Positions 45,716 through 57,500 of a stretch of DNA of 64,000 bases are shown here, piece by piece (the stretch's first letter is position 1; the number at the start of each line of letters is the position of its first letter). Source of the stretch: Acomys russatus (taxonomy: Eukaryota; Chordata; Mammalia; Rodentia; Muridae); contig NC_067168.1 in the NCBI RefSeq assembly GCF_903995435.1, forward strand, positions 8,319,039 through 8,383,038. The letters run 5' to 3'. The translations under genes and the position numbers were made by a program. Below the pieces are notes generated by a model that had not been told where the DNA came from, ran no database searches, and saw only the letters and a program-made list of their open reading frames with translations.

Positions 45716-48700
45716 ATAATAAATTAAAAATCTCAGTGTAGAAAAAGTAACTTGGTGATTTCAATAAAGAGGTTGGCATGTGTATTCTAAAGCCCTTTGA
45801 TGTGTGAAACATATTTTACTGCTTAGCTAGAAAGGAAAGTGCAGCCCCCCCCCAACACATCCCCCCCCCACACCATGTGAAGTGTGTGTTTCAGATTGAA
45901 ATAACTCAACCATTTTTCCTAAATTCCTAAATTTCTGAGAGACACCGTTCTGTTTCTTTAACTTCCCTTCCTGCCTCTCCTCGCTGACAACAGGCTTGGA
46001 ACTGCTAGGATCATTCTGGAAATCCCAGCCACCTCAGGCACAGCTCTCCACCTGTTTGACTGAAAGAACTCTCGTCTGATGCCCCAGGCTGAGATGAGCA
46101 GGGCCTTAAGTTTGGAACATCCTGGGCATTTGCGCCTCTCCCAAGACAATGTTCCTCAGACACTGTAAGTCAACCACTGCCACTTAAGTGACTGTTAACT
46201 GAAGTTCGAAGGGTGAATGACCTTCCCCGGGGAGGAAAAAGTGCAGAGAACAGGAGATGGAGAAGTGGAGATGAGCTAGTGAAAGACATTAAAGAAAATG
46301 GCTCAACATTCCAAAATGGCGGAGTGGAGTGAGCAAAAGTCCTCCTGCACATTTCACTGTTGTTGCATAAACCGTGCTTGAGATACACCGCCTCCTGTGG
46401 GTTGCCTAAGGCTGGAGATTGATTTCTCAGTGTGTCAGTGACTGTGTGACTTAGATGGCACACCACCAAAGCCAACAGAATTCTGATGTATTATCTGGCT
46501 GTGTTATCTAGTTTATATATGCAGGGGGAAAAGAACAAAGCATAACAACAAAGGGAGAAATGATGAGATGCAATATGGGGATTTCCCCCCTATAATGTAT
46601 TGAAACGCATTTGCCAGGGGAACTTACAATATAAAATGCCTTTTTGAGAGAAGAAAAATAATTTATTCATGCCTTCATTTTTACTTACTTTATAAGAATA
46701 TACTTTTGCCAAGTCTTTTGTTCTATAGTTTTTATGATGAGAGCACTCCTTCCTTTGAAGCCTTGTTGGTTTTCAACAGCCAAATTGACTGGATTCTTTA
46801 AAGTGCTATTTTTTTACTAAATAGGAGGAGAAATGAATCGTGGTGCCCAAACAATGGTCTGGGTGTACAGTTTCATTAGTTTCAGTTCGGTCTGGGAAAT
46901 ATGTAACTAGTTTTTCTCCCAGAGAGTAAAAATGTTCCAATTTATTAGAAAGCGGGTGTTACAGTCAAGTACAGACTGTAGGAACAGGAAGCGGCCAAAC
47001 GACAGTGACCCAGCAACACTGGCCAGTCCTGGTACCAGGGAGACAAGCTTACAGCCGCTGGGGTGTGGTGGTGAAACATCCGCACGGTGCTCTTCTCTAA
47101 CAGGCTTCATCTTTGCCTGTCCCCATTTTTCTGTTTATCACCTCACTTCCTTTGACCTATTGATGTGGTTTCCACCCTCACCCCCAAGGTTTCCTAGTTG
47201 TACCATTTCGTTGAACACCAGCCATTAAGCATCGAAAAAAGCAAAACAAAACAACAAAAACAAATACCAAAAAAAAAAAAAAAAAAAAAAAAACTGCATA
47301 GTGCCCAGCAATTGGCATCTCTAGTGATCTCATTTTTAATATTTTCAACACACCAAACTTTGGGCTCTAATCTCACTATTTCCCTCTGATGAAAAGGAAT
47401 CCTTCTATTTTTCTTGCTTAAAAAGTATCTCTTCACACAATGTCTTTGTTTTGTGGGTTTACATATGGATGTACATGGAGGACACGCTGGAGCCCGAGGG
47501 TAAATATAAAGATGCCCAAATCCAAACGCGAACATTACCAGAATGCAAGTGATAAGACGGGCAGGATGTTGGAATATACGTAAGAGAAAGAGTTTAGACC
47601 TATAGCAAACATGACTAGAGGGTTGAGCCTCCTTCAGCCAGGGCCATAACTGTTTATGATATAAAGGAGATGGAGTAGCTTGCACTACAGCCCCATATTA
47701 TACAGAACCTTGGGAGGTCATCTGTAGAGTAAGGGCATCGGCGTCACGTAGACAAACTGGTGGCCAAAAGAGGTATGACAAACAACACACTAATTGCTCC
47801 ATGAATGTTGAGCCATCCCTACAGTCCTGGGCTGACAGTAACTTACTTCCCAAAGCCCACTCCCACATTTTCTCCCAGCACCAGCCTTCTAGACATAATT
47901 CTTTCTGTTCTCCTGTCCGGTCCAGTAAGCCTAGTGAACTGCCAGCCCATTTTCATCAGCCTACTCACTAGAAGCTGCTAGTGTGACCAGCTTCCCAGCA
48001 TTAGCCACAATATCCCCCTCAATGGCATGGTGCTAGGAGAGGGCAAATAGCTACTACAAATACGTCTCTACAACTCCAAGTACAAGACCATGCTCCTCTT
48101 AAACAAGTGGAGCCTTGCAAGATGTCCATTTACAAATGTGTACGTAGGTGCCTTTGCATGAGTGTGTCTGATCTTTTGCTTTGCGACTTAAATCACCACA
48201 GAACTCTTTGAAGTACTGGGCCCTTAGTTTCTCTTTCCCTTCCCTCCTCTTCCTAATAAACGATACTCATCACTTTTTAGAAACAACTGCCCAGGAATAC
48301 GTGTAAGGGAAGCATCCTGTATTCAAAGAGATGAATGGAAACACCTGTCTTCACGACATCAGTCTACTTTCTTCAGGATCCGTGGAATGTGAGCTTATCT
48401 GTACAGCAATCTAGAATGAGGGGCCACATGTCCCCAAAAGCCACATGAGCGGCCTTAGAGAGTCCACCACAATAGCCTTCTACTGAAAAAGGAGTGTGCA
48501 GGAGACACCCATCCACAATACCCAACATGGCGGAAGTGAGGCGAGAATATGGTGTTTCTTTAGAAGGTCCACAATGCACTAGACATCAGCTATCACCAGG
48601 GCACAGCTTAGAAGGCGGGAGTCGTCATTCAAGTCTACCTGGTAGACTCTAATAGACAAAAGAATGACCACATTTTCAGGGCTGGGGACGTTATTTTTAG

Positions 48701-49221
48701 TGACAGTTGTACGCTGCAAAGTTTTCCTTTTGCTGTGAAGTTTAAATGTGATTTTGTTCAGTTGGATTTGTTTGGGTTTGTCACACTTTCATTCTCTGTG
48801 ATTTTTATTTCTCTTTACCCCAGAGACGTCCATATCTGAACATACGTACACACACAGATGGGAACAGGGACATAGTAGCCGCACTGGCTTAGAGTAGGCT
48901 GCAGATTCCCTCTCTGCTACCTGTAACGCAACAAAGGTTTCGCTCCATGCAGTCGCTAGTACTTTACTGGAGCTCCTGCAAGCTAACAAACACTAAGAGA
49001 TGGGAAAACAGTAACTCTATTCTGAAGTCATCCTATCCTTGAAAAAAGTTACTATTCCTTTACTGCCAGAAATACAATTGTCTTAAGCTCAGAAATTAAA
49101 AAAAAAAAAAAAAAAAAAAATTCAAACTGTTTCCCGAATCCTTCAAACACAGTCTTACTGGGAGGGTTCCGGCTCATGGCAGCTAGAAGAAGTTGGTATG
49201 GGTGGGCAGAAAGGTCACTGG
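45716..49221. other. unique intronic sequence
   Basis: The longest repeat-poor stretch of the 40.7 kb intron. It contains C8-C9 runs near 45845-45868, an A25 run (47269-47293) and an A23 run (49098-49120). No exon or RNA gene could be supported on either strand. Confidence 0.5.
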
Positions 49222-49385
49222 ACCAAGAGCCAGACGGCTTGAGATGAGATCTAAACAAACCAATTCACGGCTCATAACCTGAGCTTCTTCATTTATAAAA
49301 CATGTATAACGACACCTCCATTTTACCAAGATCAAATGAAATAACAGACGTGAAAACTCTTGGGGAACCATTTGAGTTCTTACAA
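49222..49385 (+). repeat. MIR-type ancient SINE
   Basis: 'gaccaagagccagacggctt', 'gagcttcttcatttataaaa', 'aagatcaaatgaaataacag' follow MIR order. Confidence 0.68.
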
Positions 49386-49873
49386 TGGGATGCTGTGTCT
49401 CGACTCCTAGGACATGGTAGAACACTGAGGCTGAGAGTTACAGAGAAACCGGACGACGACGAGACAAAGCAGAAAGGCTGATTTCCGCAAAGCTCTAGCT
49501 CTGTCCCCACCCCCGCCCCGCCCCTCCCTCCCAGAGGAACCGCATAGCAACACCTCATTTTCCTATTCCTGACTTTCCTGCGCCCTTCAGTCGGGCCCCT
49601 GTCCAAATTAGAGAGCCTCTTTCTAGAATCTGTATTAAATTCTTGCTGAATTATATCAAGACAAAACTTTATGCTACCCGAGAAGCTGGGAGAGGGGATT
49701 GGTACCTGGTCACTTGTCATTCTTTAAACAAATATTTACTCACTGAAAACCTGCGCCAACATTAGGATTTGTTTTCCCAAAGATGCTCAGAGTCCAGCGA
49801 GGGACGGGTGGCTAGTCCCTTACTCTCTAGGCCGGGAACTAGAAGCGCGCGAGCTGAACAGGACTGACTGTAC

Positions 49874-50146
49874 CTGCAGCTCCCCTTCCATTATACTCAG
49901 GAGCTGGATGAGGTCCTCCTTGGATAACTCCAGCGTCTTCTTAGCCTTCCTTTCACTTTCTCCAGATGGTCTGAGGTGCCGTTTGACCGTTCCCGAAGCC
50001 ATGATGTCCTCCTCCTTCCGATTTGCCTTGTTCTTCTTTGCATCTTCTGCGGGGCTTGTGTCGCCAGCACTGCCGATGATGGAGGACTTGGGGCAGGAGA
50101 CGTGCCCGTTAGATGAACCTTCGCCACCTTGGTTTCGTGATCTCAT
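49874..50146 (-). CDS. FILIP1: FILIP1 first coding exon (residues 1-91, start codon)
   Basis: This exon holds the translation start of filamin A-interacting protein 1. The exon is 49874-50152: acceptor 'tcctatgttgcag' (AG at 50154-50153), six 5' UTR bases GTGGGA, then ATG at 50146-50144 with G at -3. The 91 codons begin MRSRNQGGEG, pass through a Ser/Lys-rich, probably disordered stretch (about residues 10-72, including KKNKANRKEED and KRHLRPSGESERKAKK), and end with LSKEDLIQLLSIMEGELQ. That last stretch opens the cortactin-binding-protein-2 N-terminal-like domain. The donor is 'gtacag' (GT at 49873-49872), phase 0, and continues to AREDV at 9125. No in-frame ATG precedes it within the exon. 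The full family protein is about 1,200 residues, so only the first sixth is in this window. Confidence 0.97.
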
Positions 50147-50152
50147 TCCCAC
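50147..50152 (-). other. FILIP1: FILIP1 5' UTR part of the first coding exon
   Basis: Six bases between the splice acceptor and the ATG. The rest of the 5' UTR must come from at least one upstream exon beyond 50153. Confidence 0.85.
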
Positions 50153-50240
50153 CTGCAACATAGGAAAAGAGACGTTCTTTCGTCACCACTGAAAAGATTC
50201 TTTTCAGCTTTACAACTTCACCAATAGAGAAAGAACAGCG

Positions 50241-50273
50241 CCCCCTCCCCCTTCCCCTTTCCCCCCTCCCCCC
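50241..50273 (-). promoter_or_regulatory. G-quadruplex-type G-rich tract upstream of the exon acceptor
   Basis: The plus strand has five C runs of 5, 5, 4, 6 and 6 separated by 1-3 bases. The FILIP1 sense strand and pre-mRNA therefore have five G runs fitting the four-run quadruplex rule with very short loops. It ends 89 nt upstream of the exon. A role in splicing is inference. Confidence 0.6.
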
Positions 50274-51077
50274 GTAGCTCCCTGGTAGCCTCAGCTTCCA
50301 GGAAAATGCTTGGTTGGTCTTCAAGTAAAACCGAAAAACATCTCATGCCAAGATTATGAGTGGTATCAACTGCTCTCAGTCACACTGATTCCAGAGTGGA
50401 ATCCTGGAGTGCGAGGCACAGCAGAAAGAACGGAGGGCGTCTGAGGGAAGCGCAGATGCTAGTCATCAGCAACACATCCTGGCTGGCTAGAACTGCAGTG
50501 GTGGTTCCACACTTACTAAGATATCAGCTGTGGAGGAAATGGTGTGGGTTATTCACGAACTTTGTACATCTTTGAAATAATGATGAGAATCTACCCAAAA
50601 CCATTTATTAGAAGATTCAAACTGGAAGCATCACCAGGAGTGAACTGAATATCACAATAGCAGGAAAATCCTAGACAGGACAGTGCACAGGAGAGGGAAT
50701 TTTATTTCTCCATTGCTTCTTTCCCCAAGGTGGGCTTTCTGTGTCAGTCACTAACAGTGATGAGAGTAAAAAAAAAAAAAAGAGGATAAAATTATCAGTT
50801 TCAAAATAAAACAATTAGACAGTATTTTCTAGAGAAAAAGGGGCCCCAGCCAAGATATAAACACACTCCACAGGGGGAGCATTCCAGTCATTATGTGACA
50901 AATGTTTGGAGGTTGCCCCACGTAATAAAAGAGAACAGGACCAACAGAGAGGCTGCAAAGCAACACACTGAGCTCTGAGGCTACAACTTAAGTATGTGGA
51001 TGGCAGAGAGCACTAGCACTCTGGGACTGTGCTACAAAACTTGTTTACGACACGAAATTCAGTAGCAAAGCAGGTGG
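50274..51077. other. sequence upstream of the first coding exon, probably intron 1
   Basis: An A14 run near 50768; otherwise nothing recognised. Confidence 0.45.
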
Positions 51078-51490
51078 TCTATGGTGGTGTGAGTGAGAAT
51101 GGCTCCCATAGGTTCATATGCCTGAATGTCTGAGCCTCAGCTGGTGAACTGTTTGGGAAGGATTAGGAGGTGTGGCCTTGTTGGAGAAGGTGTGGCCTTG
51201 TTGGAGGAGGTGTGTCACTGGGAGTGGACTTCAGACATCTATGCCATTCCCAGTTGGCTCTTTCTGCTTTGTGCTTGAGGATTAAGTTGTGACTCCGAGC
51301 TACCGCTACAGTGCGCTTCCGAGCTACTGCTACAGTGCCTACAGTGCCGCGGCTGCCTGCCCACTGCCATGCTCCTCCCCCAGGATGTACGCAAGCCTTC
51401 TGACACTGTGAGCCACAAATACATTTTTTCTTCTACAAATGGCCTCCTTAACGGTGTCTGAGCACAGCAGTAGAAAGTCACTAAGATGTG
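51078..51490 (+). repeat. common rodent medium-reiteration repeat (RMER-type suspected)
   Basis: 'gagaatggctcccataggtt', 'gattaggaggtgtggccttg', 'gtgtgtcactgggagtggac', 'tgcccactgccatgctcctc', 'gtgagccacaaatacatttt' and 'gcacagcagtagaaagtcac' match, in order, an abundant mouse repeat known to me by sequence but not securely by name. 'aggtgtggccttgttggag' is tandemly duplicated near 51169-51206. Confidence 0.7.
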
Positions 51491-52016
51491 GCCTTATTTA
51501 AAATTCACAGTATAAACAGCCTTTCCCCTGAAACAACTAAACAATGATATTTTCATTATTCATTCCAAACAGAATGACTTCATTATTGAAACATAAATTC
51601 TCTTTATGAATCCAATCATGTTTTAGGAACTAAGAAAAAATATTTAAAACAGATTTTACAACAGATAAATAAATAAACACAGTGTGATATCTCCTTCCAA
51701 ATGGTGACTATTCATGTCTTCAAATGAATATTGAAATCAATATTTCATGTCTTTTTATTAAAGGAAGTCTTTCAATGAAATGGACCCTTTTATAGATGAG
51801 GACTCTCTATAACAGCAAACAGTATAAACTGAGAAAGATTCCTTGACATTGTCACACTGTTTTCTGATTACTTGTCAATTTTATAGCCTTTTTTGTGCTT
51901 CTATGGCAAACAAAAATTTGATGGTATTTTATAATGGAAACCAGGGCTCTTTGGGGCATATCCGCTATACATTATCACAGCTTATGTGTGAGCTAAGCCA
52001 GGCTTCAAGCAGGTAG
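51491..52016. other. AT-rich sequence, nothing recognised
   Basis: No feature supported. Confidence 0.45.
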
Positions 52017-52230
52017 ACCTGGAGAGATGGCTCAGTAGTTGCTACTCTTGCAAGAGGACCATGGTTCTATTCCCAGCACCCACATAGGAGCAAATAACCA
52101 TCTGTAACTCCAATTTCAGGGGATCTGACGCCCTATTCTCCACAGGCAACAGGTATACATATACCACACAGACATATACAGACTAAACATTCATATACAT
52201 AAATTTTAATTTGAAAATGAAAAATAAACA
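52017..52230 (+). repeat. B2 SINE
   Basis: 'acctggagagatggctcagt', 'attcccagcacccacatagg', 'aatttcaggggatctgacgc', ATAC-rich tail. A CA tract (52386-52410) lies beyond it. Confidence 0.9.
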
Positions 52231-52782
52231 AAGAGCTTAAAAATAAAAATAGAAGGAAGAGGGAGAAGAAAAGAAAGGAGGAAAAGAGACAAATAGATGG
52301 TGAATAGAGTTTCAGATTAAGGTCACCACCTGTCACATGCCACGCTCAGCCAACGTGGGCTTCCCAAACCGAGTCTCGGCATCTCTACACACACACACAC
52401 ACACACACACGTTGCTTCTATCTGAGGTAACAAGTCTTAAGGCCATTTGAGATGACGGGTCAGATGTTAACTTAATAACTTTCATTTAGAACATGAATTA
52501 ACAGGATTTATTAGATAATAGTTGCTTATTTAAGCTGCCACAGTCCTGTAATCAAAACACATTATTTGTTCCTGACCCTCTTATGTTTCTGTGTTTATCT
52601 ATGTTGTGTGTATGTGCCAATCACAGTAGTATTTGCAAAACTACAGAAAGTAGAGTCAGCTTATTATTAAGTGTCTTTATATTTGGTTCCTTCTAAAAAT
52701 TTCCACCTGAAGTTAATATTCCCAGATAAGTTTTTTCATCGTCCTATATAAGTGAATTTTGTGAAACAGATAAATGAAATTT
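52231..52782. other. AT-rich sequence
   Basis: GGAAGA-rich patch at 52252-52290 and the CA tract at 52386-52410; otherwise nothing recognised. Confidence 0.4.
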
Positions 52783-53005
52783 AAAAGCCAACATGAGGGG
52801 CTGGAGAGATGACGCAGAGGTTAAGAGCACTGTCTGCTCTTCCAGAGGTCCTGAGTTCAGTTCCCAGACCACATGGTGGCTCACAACTATCTGTAATATG
52901 ATCTGACGCCCTCTTCTGGCCTGCAGGTGTACATGCAGACAGAACGTTCTACACATACATAATAAATAAATAAATCTTTAAAAAAATAAATAAAAGCCAA
53001 CATGA
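52783..53005 (+). repeat. B2 SINE with perfect 14-bp target-site duplication
   Basis: The direct repeat 'aaaagccaacatga' at 52783-52796 and 52992-53005 brackets a well-preserved B2: 'ggggctggagagatgacgca', 'aggttaagagcactgtctgc', 'ccacatggtggctcacaact'. The tail has several AATAAA signals. A young copy. Confidence 0.97.
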
Positions 53006-53469
53006 ATTTTAGAAGTCGATTATCATCTTAGTTTGAAAGCTTAAATTCTGCCTCCTGTCCATGTGGATTCACTTAGGCAAATGTTTCTCTTGGTGTCACT
53101 GAACTCTCACATCGGTTACTTTCCTCTTGACATGGGCACATACATAGACTCTAGTCCTTTTGTGATAAGCCAGATGCCGTCTTTTGGGCTTATTTCCATA
53201 ACAGCATCACTGACCCGCACCTGTTCTATCTCCAGAGCATGAAAGTCATCAGCTATAATGCACTAGTGGAGACAGCTCAGGAAGAAATTAGACAGGACCT
53301 TTGCGGGGAGAAAATAATTTTTCAATGGCACAACCAAGTGCACTAACTATGAAGAATTACTTTAAGCCAGTTTATTGTGTCTTATAGGGATAATGTGTCA
53401 GAAAGGTGCCTCCTGCCACCTCACCGAGAGAGACCCATGCCTGTCTTATTTCTAACAGTTCTCATCGCC
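53006..53469. other. intronic sequence, nothing recognised
   Basis: No feature supported. Confidence 0.45.
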
Positions 53470-53640
53470 TCCTATGTATAAAGCCTGAAGCGCTTTATGC
53501 ACAGGATAACACCTGACATTGACACTACATCCAAGAGCAGGGGCTACCATTCTGAGGCCTGCAGATGAGGCCAGTGGCATTCAGATACATAAGCTACCGT
53601 TCCCTTGCTCACACAGCTAGGAACGCCAGGGTCTGAGGCC
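53470..53640 (-). repeat. MIR-type ancient SINE
   Basis: 'gaagcgctttatgcacagga', 'attctgaggcctgcagatga', 'cttgctcacacagctaggaa' and 'gccagggtctgaggcc' follow reverse-MIR order. Confidence 0.62.
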
Positions 53641-53845
53641 ATGTCCGATGGTAGAAATAATATGGCAAAGGAAACATCTGAATGCGCACGAGATACTATT
53701 TTCTTGGTGTGCACAGTGGAATCAGAGAAGTGCGAGCATATGTTTTCCTCCGCGGGCACGTGCAAAATCCCTATAGGAGCTGAAGTTAGGTTTCTCGGGA
53801 AAAAGCAAAAAGGTCTATTTCCAAACCAATGAACTGCAAAAGTTG

Positions 53846-53999
53846 TTTTTGTTTGTTTGCTTGTTTGTCTTGAGACAAGGTCTCTTTGTGTTAGCCTTGA
53901 CTGCCCTGGATTTGCTTTGTAGACCAGGCTGGCCTCAAACTCACAGCGATCCGCCTGCCTCTGCCTCCCAAGTGCTGGGATTAAAGGCGTGCGCCACCA
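53846..53999 (-). repeat. B1 SINE
   Basis: 'gagacaaggtctctttgtgt', 'agaccaggctggcctcaaac', 'cagcgatccgcctgcctctg', 'ggattaaaggcgtgcgccac'. Confidence 0.95.
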
Positions 54000-54796
54000 G
54001 AACTTGTAAAATGATGAAATTCCCAAGACGCTTCCTGAGAAACAATGTGATCAGTTCTAAAGGGTACATGTTATGGAAAGAGGACTCAACAGCTGAACAG
54101 GAATGATAGTTACATACACAACACACGTGCGCGCTCGCGCACACACACACACACATGTACATAATACAGTATTAAAAAGTCCCAGAGCCAAACAATAACA
54201 AATATTTTATACAAAAATCCAGTCCATTGTGCTTACAAGGAGAATAGGCAGGTGGCAGGGCTTGCAGGTGGAGCCCCACAGGCCTTCAATACCCCACTGC
54301 AAGGCTGCAAGTTTAGAAACTGTAGGTAAATTCCCTGGGGGAAAAAAACAACTCAGACAACTTTGCAACCCTCTGTGGCATATCCTTAAAGAAGGTTTTC
54401 TCCAGAAAACAAGTAGATTACACTGAAGATTGGCATCAGGTTTTGCAGCCTTTTTTGAAGATTGGTATTATTTGGGCATAGATTATTTTATTTCATAAGC
54501 AGCCATACTAACATGGTTCACTAAATACTCTTCCTTTCATAGCGACCTGTCAGCAACACGATGCATGGAATTTGCTGAGTAGACTACAAAGACAGGAAAG
54601 GCTGAGCGCCGATCTGAAACTCCTTTTGTTATCTCTGGTCCTCCCTCTCCCCCACTCCTGCTGCCTCCTACACGGAGCAGTACCACGGTGTTCTGCCAGC
54701 TGAGCGATAGTGCATGAACCACAAGCTATAAATACAAATATGTGGAGCCGTTTATGCTGAAATAACCAGCATTTCCACAGCATTTGAAGAGAAGGC
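54000..54796. other. intronic sequence
   Basis: Alternating GTGCGCGCTCGCGCACAC-type tract followed by CA at about 54126-54156; no exon supported. Confidence 0.45.
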
Positions 54797-54954
54797 TGGA
54801 GAGGTAGTGTTGACTCTTGCAGAGCACAGGTGGGTTCCTAGTACCTGTGTCCTGCAGCTCACAACTGCCTACAACTCCAGCTACGCCCTCTTATGGCTTC
54901 TGCAGTCACCCTCCCCATGTGTGTGCATGCACACTCACACACAAACACACACAT

Positions 54955-55003
<49 letters not shown>

Positions 55004-55010
55004 ATCCTCT
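54797..55010 (+). repeat. B2 SINE with (CA)n tail
   Basis: 'gaaggctggagaggtagtgt', 'gcagctcacaactgcctaca', 'actccagctacgccctctta', then CA repeats to about 54996. Confidence 0.84.
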
Positions 55011-55292
55011 TTAAACATAAAGAAGAGAAGAAAAGGGATAAGTGTCTAACAGTTAAAAATGCATTCTAGTGCCAGGTTTCCTTGGCCCTCCTGGTCCCTA
55101 GCCTTGAATCTGCCCTGGCACGATCACTCTTGCCCTTGGTCCAGATCAGAAACTCCTTTTCCTGTTGTGAGTCAACACTGCTCAAAATATAGCTGGTCTG
55201 CATCATCAACAAAAACTTTTCTGCCCATGTTTGGTTCTTTCCTATGCTCACTAACTTCTCAAAGCATCTGATCCTTGTCTCTTTCTGTTTTT

Positions 55293-55337
55293 TGTTGTTG
55301 TTGTTGTGGTGGTGGTGGTGGTGGTAGTTGTGGTTTT

Positions 55338-55378
<41 letters not shown>

Positions 55379-55379
55379 C
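55293..55379. repeat. compound (TTG)n-(TGG)n-(TC)n repeat
   Basis: TTG units (55293-55308), TGG units (to about 55325), then TC units (55341-55370). Confidence 0.92.
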
Positions 55380-56461
55380 ATAGTTTCAAGAGCCTACCTG
55401 GTACATAAGACAGGAAATCACAGTATCATATGGATGCATACATTTGTATTTTTAAGATACTTCAGGGAACTATAAGAAAACAGCCTAGCACATAGGAAAA
55501 GGTAAGCCCACCACCATACAGCCCTCATTCTTTCAGATAGAGCCTGCCGGGTTGGCTCCTCTGTGCATCTCGACTGCCCCCTTAAATCTCATTATAAATA
55601 TCCCAGACCATGAAATGCCTGGACACCACAGAGAGTTCCATCCTATCAGCCTCGTGCATCAGAAGCGTCCCTGGGTTTAGCCTAAGGGTTAGAATTTTAT
55701 CTCAGGTTCACCCTAAATAATACCCCCTTTTCCTTTTTCCTTCACACTCCGTGCCACAAAGCCTGTAAAGTGAATTTTTCACCCTTCCTTGTCCACATTC
55801 TTTAAACCTTGGAAATGACCAGATTTTTACATTTTTTAATGTTTTCCTTCTGCTGGGCCAGACCTTGCCTGACAAGTTGAATATTCTATTTCATAGTCTC
55901 ATGGAGCGGTGGAATTCGGGGAAGAGGGTTCTCTCAGGGCCCCTGCAGCCATGTTGTAATCAAAGGGCCAAAGAAAACACCAAATGTGGCAAAATAGACA
56001 AATAGTATTCTACCCTAGCCTAAAACTGTACTGAAATGTTTCATTAAGTTCTGTCTAATACGTCTCAAGAATGATAGCAACAGACCTATACAAGTTTTCT
56101 GGGTGGGGGCAGGGGAGGCGGGAAGGCTAAAAACTAACAAAAGCCTGAGTCAGAAAGGTGCCGTAGAGTGAACTGGCATATGGAAGTGGGTGAACGCACA
56201 CCGTGAGTTGTACTGAGTGATAATGCAGGTGACCTTTCTCAGATATTTTAATTAAAGTCCCCAAACTGATTTATTCTTCAGCATAGTGTCTTCTGTGCTA
56301 CCCTCTGCCCTCCTTTCTACCAGCATTGCACAGTATCCAAGATCCTCCATCAGAAAAACTGGACTTCCAGTCTGGTCTCCCATACGTTTCCTATGCTTAT
56401 CCATTTGTACATAGATTTGTATCTATCTATAAGTCACGTCAGGTACATTTTAGTTGTTCAC
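55380..56461. other. unique sequence, probably intron 1
   Basis: No exon, promoter or named repeat supported. Confidence 0.45.
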
Positions 56462-56670
56462 GGGGCTAGAGGGAGGCTCGGCAGTTAAGAACATGGGCCA
56501 CTCTCCACAGGACCAGACATTGATTGCCAGCACTCACAAGGCCGCTCCCATCTGTAACTCCAGCTCCAGGGAAATCTGACGCCCTCTTCTGGCTTCTAAG
56601 GGTACCGCACACACAGAGTACACAGACAACTATGCAGGCAAAATACCCATACACACAAATTAACTTTTAA
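56462..56670 (+). repeat. B2 SINE
   Basis: 'ggggctagagggaggctcgg', 'cagttaagaacatgggccac', 'taactccagctccagggaaa', 'tgacgccctcttctggcttc'. Confidence 0.88.
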
Positions 56671-56919
56671 GCATTTAAAAGTATGCTTGCTAATGAATTC
56701 TTTCATAAAATAATTTAGTCGAACAGCAGGAGAAAGAAACAAATAAAGGAGAGTATGAGGAGGAATATGTGCAACATAAAATACATACTTTTAAAAAAAG
56801 TTTAAAAATTAGACAGGTATATAAGAAATTACTGATTTGCAATATTATTTTTAAGTAAAAGTTGGAAAATGAAAAAAGACTACTTTAAGCTTATATTTTA
56901 AATTATTTTATTGATATGT
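56671..56919. other. AT-rich sequence
   Basis: Short AT-rich spacer between SINEs. Confidence 0.4.
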
Positions 56920-57090
56920 GTATGTGTGTATACACATATGTGTAATGCATGTACATACATGTGTAAGGCTGCACTAGTGCTATAGTGAGGGTGTGGAAGT
57001 GCGGACAACTTTGAGAGTTCCAGGGAATATAAGTTGGGTCATCAGGCTGAGTGTCAAGTATCTTTGCCCAGTGAACAATTTCACAGGCTT
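56920..57090 (-). repeat. B3-like SINE
   Basis: TGTA-rich start, 'gggtgtggaagtgcggacaa', 'gagttccagggaatataagt', 'catcaggctgagtgtcaagt', 'tttgcccagtgaaca'. Confidence 0.65.
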
Positions 57091-57149
57091 TACTTGTACT
57101 TTTTAAATCCCATCTGACTTCAGCAACAAGCAACACTTCCCCCTCATTA

Positions 57150-57500
57150 ATTGTGTGTGTGTGTGTCTGTGTGTGTGTTGTATATACTTATTCATGTGGG
57201 GGGCTGTGGTAGATAACAAGCATGTGTGCATGCGTGTGGAGGTCAGATGTCAACATCACGTGTCTTCTTCATTCTCCACCTGACTTTTTGAGCTAGATTC
57301 TCTTACCGTAACTCTGTGATTCAGCTATATCGGGTGACCAGTGAGCTTCATGGATCTGTCTGTCTGCATGCACCCTCAGCCCCCAGTTTGAGGTTTACAG
57401 TTTTAGGGCTACAGACGTACGCACCGTTGTGCTGGGGAACTAAACTCCCATGGCATGGTCCTCCCATGGCCAAGCTTATGCTGTGGGCACTGCGTATATA
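57150..57500 (-). repeat. composite B4-like SINE
   Basis: TG-rich start, 'gtgcatgcgtgtggaggtca', 'caacatcacgtgtcttcttc', 'gtgaccagtgagcttcatgg' (B1-like middle), then 'ggggaactaaactcccatgg'. The order resembles rodent B4/RSINE composites. Confidence 0.58.

Noticed and set aside
50144..50161. Alternative FILIP1 start five codons upstream of the chosen ATG
   Set aside because: That ATG lies on the intron side of the splice acceptor (AG at 50154-50153), so it is not in the mRNA.
52797..52960. tRNA gene suggested by A- and B-box-like sequences
   Set aside because: These are the tRNA-derived heads of B2 SINEs, which recur throughout the window and lack a cloverleaf.
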